DNA from: Candidatus Nanohalarchaeota archaeon QJJ-7
GTDB taxonomy: Archaea > Nanohalarchaeota > Nanosalinia > Nanosalinales > Nanohalalkaliarchaeaceae
Reading direction: 5' to 3'
Length of the DNA stretch: 32,832 bases
Assembly: GCA_022865215.1 (NCBI GenBank)
Contig: JALIDP010000008.1
Location: 1 to 32,832, forward strand
A model generated the notes under the pieces. That model made no database searches. It saw nothing but the letters and a program-made list of their open reading frames with translations, and was not told the origin of the DNA. This document shows, piece by piece, positions 27,596 to 32,832 of this stretch; the first letter of the stretch is position 1, and each line of letters begins with the position of its first letter. A program made the translations under genes and the position numbers.

Positions 27596-27943
27596 ATGGT
27601 CCAGACTATGGAGACAGTGGCGGTCGTTGTGATTCTTGCAGCTCTCGCTTACATCCTCTACATGTGGAACCGCAGGAAGGACCAGATCCACTGCCCTAAC
27701 TGCGGCGAGCGCATCGACCTCTACGCGGACGAATGTCCGCACTGTGGATACCAGAAGGGAGAAGTGCTCAAAGAACGTCTGGAAGGAGAGTTCGAAGAGG
27801 AATCTGAGGAGACAGGAGGAGATACAGGGGAAGATGCAGGAGGAGATACCGAGGGAGGGGATGGAGAGTTCGTCTGTGACGAGTGCGGCGATTCTTTCGA
27901 CTCGGATCAGGGTCTCAACATCCACAAAGGTATGAAGCACTGA
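27596..27943 (+). CDS. Small membrane-anchored protein with zinc ribbon and C2H2-type zinc finger
   Basis: N-terminal TM METVAVVVILAALAYILYMWNRR, IHCPNCGERIDLYADECPHCGY zinc ribbon, acidic linker, FVCDECGDSFDSDQGLNIHKGMKH C2H2 finger. Confidence 0.8.
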   Translation: MVQTMETVAVVVILAALAYILYMWNRRKDQIHCPNCGERIDLYADECPHCGYQKGEVLKERLEGEFEEESEETGGDTGEDAGGDTEGGDGEFVCDECGDSFDSDQGLNIHKGMKH

Positions 27944-27960
27944 GGTGCTTCTACACATCA

Positions 27961-28062
27961 CACTTCTTCGAAGAGCTCGGGTATGAAACACTGACGTGTT
28001 TCTGTTCCTCACACTTCTTCGAAGAGCTCGGGTATGAAACACTGACGTGTTTCTGTTCCTCA
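27961..28062 (+). repeat. Tandem direct repeat, two identical 51-bp units, with degenerate flanking units (about 27910-27960 and 28063-28113)
   Basis: 27961-28011 and 28012-28062 both read cacttcttcgaagagctcgggtatgaaacactgacgtgtttctgttcctca (51/51 identical). Partial similarity upstream (tatgaagcactgaggtgcttctacacatca) and downstream (aatctctgcgagaatttcgggtacgaaacattgg). Confidence 0.95.
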
Positions 28063-28150
28063 AATCTCTGCGAGAATTTCGGGTACGAAACATTGGATCT
28101 CTGGCAGGCTTCAGACAGGTTTTTATTCTTGCGAGCCACTCCAGTATTAT

Positions 28151-28873
28151 ATGAAGAACATCAGGTTCGGATCGGTAGAACGTGACCCCGACGTCCGGAT
28201 GCTGGACGAGATGCGCGATCTTTTACTGGACCAGGACTTTGCCCAGGACGCCGACAATCAACCTCTATACTACATGTACCGCGACCTTTACAGGGACGAG
28301 CACCTTGAGACCATAAGAGAGAACGATATCAGGTTCGATGTTACAGTGATGCCGCCCAAAAAGCTCGGACGGGAGCTGGTGAAGACGAAAGGCCACTACC
28401 ACCCGGAAGCGAGAAAGGGAGTTCCGTACCCGGAAATATACGAGGTGATGGCTGGAGAGGCTCATTACCTTCTACAGGAGAAGGATAGAGGCGGGGGCGT
28501 CTCTGACGTGGTCGTCGTGTCAGCTAACAGTGGGGATAAGGTGATAATCCCGCCAGGCTACGGCCACATAACCATAAATACCGGTAGAAAGAGGCTGAAG
28601 ATGGCGAACTGGGTCTCATCGCGTTTCGATTCGATCTACGGTGATATAGAGGAGAAGAAAGGGGGGGCGTACTACGAGACCATCGCGGGAGAGTTCATCC
28701 AGAACCAGAACTATTCAGACGTTCCGGAGCTGAGGCCGGTGGAGCCGGAAGAGGTGCCGGATCTCGGAATAGTGGAGGAGGAACCGATGTATAATATGAT
28801 AGAGTCTCCTGAAAACCTTGCGTTCCTGAACCGGCCTGAGAAATTTGAATGGGTCTTCGAAGACCTTTACTGA
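28151..28873 (+). CDS. pgiA: Glucose-6-phosphate isomerase, archaeal cupin type
   Basis: VTVMPPKKLGRELVKTKGHYHPE..YPEIYEVMAGEAHYLLQE...VIIPPGYGHITINTG cupin motifs (HxH...E...H) as in archaeal cPGI. Confidence 0.92.
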   Translation: MKNIRFGSVERDPDVRMLDEMRDLLLDQDFAQDADNQPLYYMYRDLYRDEHLETIRENDIRFDVTVMPPKKLGRELVKTKGHYHPEARKGVPYPEIYEVMAGEAHYLLQEKDRGGGVSDVVVVSANSGDKVIIPPGYGHITINTGRKRLKMANWVSSRFDSIYGDIEEKKGGAYYETIAGEFIQNQNYSDVPELRPVEPEEVPDLGIVEEEPMYNMIESPENLAFLNRPEKFEWVFEDLY

Positions 28874-28877
28874 TTCT

Positions 28878-29531
28878 CTAGATCCTCTCTGCCACAACCA
28901 TGATCTCGTCATCCATCTCCCCCAGGTGCTCCCCGATCTCCTCGAGAGGTACAGGGAGGATGATCTTCCGTACCTGGACATCCATCTTCTGGAGTAAGGT
29001 TACAGGGTCGAGACCGTCCACTATCCTGGAGAGGTCCACCATCACACCTATAGAGGGTGAATCGAGGTCGCGGAAGGCAGTGTTCACCATCTCAGGGTCT
29101 TTCATGAAACCGTCCATCAGGAAGCATAGCTCCAGGTCCGCCGACCTCGCGTAACTGTCAGCTTCCTCCATAAAATCCTGGAGGTCTTTCACCGTGTGGG
29201 ACTCGTTCACTTCCGCCCTCGGAGGCGCCACACTGATGACTTGACACCCTAGTTTTTCAGCTCTCTCCTTCACCTTCTCCAGTTGGCTCTCGAACAACTC
29301 CCACTCCTGCATGGAAACGTTCTCCGTCCTCCCGTAATGCAAACTCCGGACAGGTAGACTGCCTTTTTCCAGTTCTAAAGCCATCTCCCTGTACTCGTCC
29401 TCCCCCATATCGGTGATATCCAGCTCGATACCCGAGCTATGCCACGAAGCTTTTTCGAGAAAGTCGCCGAGTTCGTCCGTCTCTCTGAGCCGCACGAGCG
29501 TCTCCATCCTGTGGAGAGCTTTGGATTCCAC
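28878..29531 (-). CDS. TIM-barrel protein, xylose isomerase / AP endonuclease 2-like (sugar phosphate isomerase/epimerase-like)
   Basis: WHSSGIELDITDMGEDEYREMALELEKGSLPVRSLHYGR, ERAEKLGCQVISVAPPRAEV, SIGVMVDLSRIVDG; weak family-level pattern. Confidence 0.5.
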   Translation of the reverse strand: MESKALHRMETLVRLRETDELGDFLEKASWHSSGIELDITDMGEDEYREMALELEKGSLPVRSLHYGRTENVSMQEWELFESQLEKVKERAEKLGCQVISVAPPRAEVNESHTVKDLQDFMEEADSYARSADLELCFLMDGFMKDPEMVNTAFRDLDSPSIGVMVDLSRIVDGLDPVTLLQKMDVQVRKIILPVPLEEIGEHLGEMDDEIMVVAERI

Positions 29532-29561
29532 TTTTTTTAGGTTCAGCTGCCTGAAGAACGG

Positions 29562-31904
29562 TCACTTATCGCCCATGTAGTCCAGGATGTTCTCCTTATC
29601 GAACACGTTCTCCTGACCGACCTGCTCCTTCAGTTTCTCAGCCGTCCGCTTCCCGAGAAGGTTCTTCAGGTGGTTGAAAGAAGCGTTCCGGATGTCAGAA
29701 GCGCTTGTGATCCCGTCATCGTGAAGCCTCCTTGCCCTCACCCTCCCGATATCCCGGAACCTCACCAGCGACAGGAGCTCCTCTTTTATACCGTGCTTCA
29801 TGCGCGTCCTCAACCTCTTCACCTCTTCACGGGCGTCATCCCACTCCTCCAGAGTGCAGAGTTCAGCCGATGCGTACAGTAACCAGTCCGCCTGCTCCAC
29901 CTTGGAACGGATCCCTCCCGGGGTCACACCGTACCGGTCCATCAACTCGTCCTCCTCTTCCTCCTCTATCCATTCCTTCAGCATCATAGCAGTCTTCAGA
30001 CTCTTCAGGAACTGGTTGTATCCCATGTCCCATGGGTCCGGTGGCTCCTCGAAGAGTTCTTCCTCTACCTCGGCCAGCATATCCTCGACCTCTGCCTTCT
30101 CGTTCTTGCCGATCCTCAGTCGCGGCTTCATCTCCACGGTCTGGGACAGCGAGTGGAGGAAAGCGATGTCTTCAGCACCTTCTATATCAGCCTGTTCCAG
30201 GTCTTCCAGAAGGTGGTGAGCGGTATAGGGATCGATGTAGAGCTCTGCGACCCGCTTCCCGACCCCAGTCGGTTCCAGCTTGCCTTCATCTTCGTCCAGG
30301 AACCCGTACTCCTCCAGGTTCTCAACCACCTTCTCCAGCTTCTCCTCCACCTCAGACGAGTCCCCGTACTGGTGGGCGTAGAAGGTCTGTTCGAAGAAAC
30401 CAGTTAGTTCATCAAAACTGGACGCGAACCTTGTAGCCACCAGTCCTAGAGCGTGCATGCGAAGTACAGGTTCCACCGCCAGCTTAGAGTAGATGTTCTC
30501 CGTCTCTCCAAGAACGTAACGGTCCCGGATGTCCTCCTTGTTCCCTTTCTCCGAGGCGATGGATATGGCGTGTCCCTCATCGTGGTGCTCTGGTCTCCCA
30601 GCTCTCCCGACCATCTGCTTGTATTCCAGGGTTGGGATAAACTGCAGCCCGTTGTCTGTGTAACGCTTCACGTCCCTCACTATTATGCGGTAGGCAGGGA
30701 GGGAGACCCCCATAGCGAGCGTTGGAGTCGCAGAGATACCTTTTATCAACCCGTCTCTGAAGTTCTCCTCCAGGAGCTTTCTCTGCTCCGCAAGAAGACC
30801 GGCGTGGTGGAAGGCCGTTCCTTTCTCCACACAGTCCGCCAGCCTCCGGCACTGCTCCGTCGGAGAACCGAGAACGTTCCTCACCCTTGATGCGAGCTCC
30901 TCCAGCTCTTTCTCCTCATCACGCGAGAGCTCGTCCTCCACAACTTTGCCCGCCTTCTCGGCCTCTGATTCCGCGCTCTTCCTGCTCCTGACGAATGTTA
31001 TAGCTTGATGTCCGCGCGACAGCGTGTCATCCAGAACGTTCAGTGTTCCTCTCCCGTATCCCTGCGCGATGGAGACGTTCTCCGCACCCTCCTCTGATTC
31101 TTCCTCGCTCCGTTCCTCCTCCAGCTTATCCTTACCGGTCACGAAACCGTCGTTGTTCGTTCCATTTGAACTCTCATCTCCATCGTAGAACGTGATCTCG
31201 CCGTCCAGGTAGATCCCCTCCTTCAGGGTCACCGGTCGATAATCTGATTCGACAAGCGTCGAGTCGAGCCAGTCCGCCATCTCCTCCGAGTTGTTGATGG
31301 TCGCGGAGAGCCCGAGCAACTGGAAGTCCATCATCTCTCTCAGACGCGTCAGAGTGACTTCGAGGGTCGGACCTCTGCCCTCTGAGTTGAGGAGATGGAT
31401 CTCGTCCACCACAACGAGATCGACCTGTGATATCCAGGCAGGATTGTGCCGCAGGACCGCGTCCAGCTTCTCCACGGTCATGATTATCAGGTCCTTCGTC
31501 TCGAGATAGCCCGCGGAAGAATCCCGGTCACCTATCGACAGCGCCACCTCCGAGTCTGTACTCGTGGACCCTGAGGCTCCACTCGATCGATCGGACTCTT
31601 CCGAGTCCGCCGAGCCCTCGAAGAATTCCTGGTAGTCGCGGTACTTCTCAGAACCCAGAGCTTTCAGAGGGACGAGATAGAGTGCCTTCCTGTCGGTCTC
31701 CTCGAGAAGCCTGGAGATAGCCATGGATGCTATCAGGGTCTTTCCTGAGGCCGTGGGTGAGGAGATGACCATACTCTCACCTTCCAGCAATCCGTTCTCC
31801 ACCGCCTCGACCTGAGGCGGGTTCAGATCCTCTATACCTTTATCGAGAAACTTCTGGACCGCGTGGCCGGGAACTCCTTCCGATTCAAGTCCCTCGACTT
31901 TCAT
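29562..31904 (-). CDS. Ski2-like DNA/RNA helicase, Hel308-type (with 62-bp in-frame insertion at 31561-31622)
   Basis: SPTASGKTLIASMAI (motif I), VPLKALGSEKYRDY (Ia), VVDEIHLL (DEIH), LGLSATINNSEEMADWL, QMVGRAGRP (motif VI), C-terminal HhH-like FRDIGRVRARRLHDDGI. Confidence 0.93.
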   Translation of the reverse strand: MKVEGLESEGVPGHAVQKFLDKGIEDLNPPQVEAVENGLLEGESMVISSPTASGKTLIASMAISRLLEETDRKALYLVPLKALGSEKYRDYQEFFEGSADSEESDRSSGASGSTSTDSEVALSIGDRDSSAGYLETKDLIIMTVEKLDAVLRHNPAWISQVDLVVVDEIHLLNSEGRGPTLEVTLTRLREMMDFQLLGLSATINNSEEMADWLDSTLVESDYRPVTLKEGIYLDGEITFYDGDESSNGTNNDGFVTGKDKLEEERSEEESEEGAENVSIAQGYGRGTLNVLDDTLSRGHQAITFVRSRKSAESEAEKAGKVVEDELSRDEEKELEELASRVRNVLGSPTEQCRRLADCVEKGTAFHHAGLLAEQRKLLEENFRDGLIKGISATPTLAMGVSLPAYRIIVRDVKRYTDNGLQFIPTLEYKQMVGRAGRPEHHDEGHAISIASEKGNKEDIRDRYVLGETENIYSKLAVEPVLRMHALGLVATRFASSFDELTGFFEQTFYAHQYGDSSEVEEKLEKVVENLEEYGFLDEDEGKLEPTGVGKRVAELYIDPYTAHHLLEDLEQADIEGAEDIAFLHSLSQTVEMKPRLRIGKNEKAEVEDMLAEVEEELFEEPPDPWDMGYNQFLKSLKTAMMLKEWIEEEEEDELMDRYGVTPGGIRSKVEQADWLLYASAELCTLEEWDDAREEVKRLRTRMKHGIKEELLSLVRFRDIGRVRARRLHDDGITSASDIRNASFNHLKNLLGKRTAEKLKEQVGQENVFDKENILDYMGDK
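31561..31622 (-). mobile_element. Candidate in-frame palindromic insertion element (copy B, in hel308-like gene)
   Basis: ctcgtggaccctgaggctccactcgatcgatcggactcttccgagtccgccgagccctcgaa; same orientation and reading frame relative to host gene as copy A; stem CGGACTC-ttcc-GAGTCCG; encodes FEGSADSEESDRSSGASGSTS. Confidence 0.6.
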
Positions 31905-31974
31905 ACCCCAGGACCTGCTTCAACTGTTTTAACCATAGGCACGTTTTAAATTCTCCGCCCACGTGGAACTAATC

Positions 31975-32598
31975 ATGGATAGGGAAGGAAACCTTATCGT
32001 TATCGAAGGACTGGATTCTTCCGGTAAGGGTACACAGGCAAAGATACTGGTTGAGAGGCTTGAGGAGAGAGGAGAAGAAGCGCGTTACATCGAGTTCCCG
32101 ACCTACGACAGGACGAAGATCGGAGACCTGATAGAGGAGTACCTGGATGGCGACTACGAAGTACCGCACGAGGTACGCGCCCTCCTGTTCGCTGCTGACA
32201 GGTACCAGATGAAAGAAAGTTTTGAAGAGGATATGGAGAACGGTGGAGTTATAGTAGCAGATAGATACTCGCAGTCCAACTATACGTTCCAGAGCGGGGA
32301 TGGAGGCTGGGAGGAGAACGTTGAATGGATGCAGGAGGTCGAATCCAGGCTTCCGCAACCGGATATCGTGCTCCTGCTCGACATCCCTCCAGAGAAGGCC
32401 CGTCAACTGATGGAGAAGAGGGAGGAGAAGGACGTTCTGGAACAGGACCTCGAGTTCCAGAGGACGGTCGCGGAGAGGTACAGGAAACTGGCTGGGGAGA
32501 ACGACTGGGAGGTCATACAGGCGGTCGAGGACGGCGATATGAGGACAAGAGACGATATAGCTGAAGAGATCTGGGAGAAGGTCGAAAAGGTTCTCTAG
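31975..32598 (+). CDS. tmk: Thymidylate kinase
   Basis: LIVIEGLDSSGKGTQAKIL (P-loop), DRYSQSNYTFQSG, LLLDIPPEKARQLMEKR. ATG at 31975 or GTG at 31963; TATA-like 'ttttaaat' near 31944. Confidence 0.92.
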   Translation: MDREGNLIVIEGLDSSGKGTQAKILVERLEERGEEARYIEFPTYDRTKIGDLIEEYLDGDYEVPHEVRALLFAADRYQMKESFEEDMENGGVIVADRYSQSNYTFQSGDGGWEENVEWMQEVESRLPQPDIVLLLDIPPEKARQLMEKREEKDVLEQDLEFQRTVAERYRKLAGENDWEVIQAVEDGDMRTRDDIAEEIWEKVEKVL

Positions 32599-32832
32599 CG
32601 CTTCTCCGCTATCTCTGATTTTCCTGGAGGAAGTGCACGTACCACCGCGTCCAGGTCGAGACTGGAACCGGTGACCTCGTCCAGATGGCTCTTCACCTCC
32701 TTCGCCACGTCACTCGGCTTCTCTCTACCCTGTTTCAGGACGACGTAGTGGTCGCAGTGTTCCGCTATCGCTTCTTCAGGACCGCCCATGGGAACGTAAC
32801 TACCTTCGCGCTCGTACGCGCCTACCACGGCT
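32595..32832 (-). CDS. C-terminal fragment of an unidentified protein (open at window edge)
   Basis: Open frame to the right edge: VVGAYEREGSYVPMGGPEEAIAEHCDHYVVLKQGREKPSDVAKEVKSHLDEVTGSSLDLDAVVRALPPGKSEIAEKR*; family not recognised. Confidence 0.55.
   Translation of the reverse strand, partial: AVVGAYEREGSYVPMGGPEEAIAEHCDHYVVLKQGREKPSDVAKEVKSHLDEVTGSSLDLDAVVRALPPGKSEIAEKR

Noticed and set aside
27578-28093. 171-aa minus ORF and 100-aa plus ORF (27883-28185) with repeated peptides (VRNRNTSVFHTRALRRS; SHFFEELGYETLTCFCS)
   Set aside because: The repeats follow from the 51-bp (17-codon) tandem repeat staying open in several frames; no start-site or domain support for translation in these frames.
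27961-28113. CRISPR-like array
   Set aside because: Units are directly abutting tandem repeats of 51 bp with no unique spacers and no cas genes nearby.
31075-31187. Third copy of the palindromic element in hel308 (GDESSNGTNNDGFVTGKDKLEEERSEEESEEG insert)
   Set aside because: Only short identity to the pheT copy (about 8 nt, GTTCCATT) and no matching hairpins; more likely an independent acidic low-complexity loop.

Overview
This is a compact archaeal chromosomal segment. TATA-like boxes lie about 20-35 nt upstream of starts (apparently leaderless transcripts), the proteins are acidic, and the archaeal versions of LeuRS, PheST, TrpRS, GlyRS, cupin-type PGI, EndA and Hel308 are present. The acidic proteome, the AN1-rhomboid and the RNase R-like protein suggest a halophile, possibly Nanohaloarchaeota/DPANN; this assignment is inference only. 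About 27 protein genes are supported, including the 5' end of leuS at the left edge, which is missing from the ORF track. Most are housekeeping: aminoacyl-tRNA synthetases, ppsA, PMM/PGM, pncB, nnrD, tmk and hel308. The less ordinary content is: (1) a 62-bp double-hairpin sequence inserted in frame in two unrelated genes, pheT and hel308-like, at 51/62 identity with a compensatory change in one stem, consistent with an undescribed palindromic protein-coding insertion element; (2) tandem 51-bp repeats after a TM/zinc-ribbon/C2H2 gene, where each unit repeats the gene's C-terminal GMKH-stop with the UGA in the apical loop of a conserved hairpin; (3) a four-gene cluster of pilin-like exported proteins, one carrying a LamG domain; (4) an EndA tRNA-splicing endonuclease with Ala in place of the catalytic Lys; (5) a possible small structured RNA between the aminotransferase gene and glyS. 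No tRNA, rRNA, CRISPR array or transposase was recognised.
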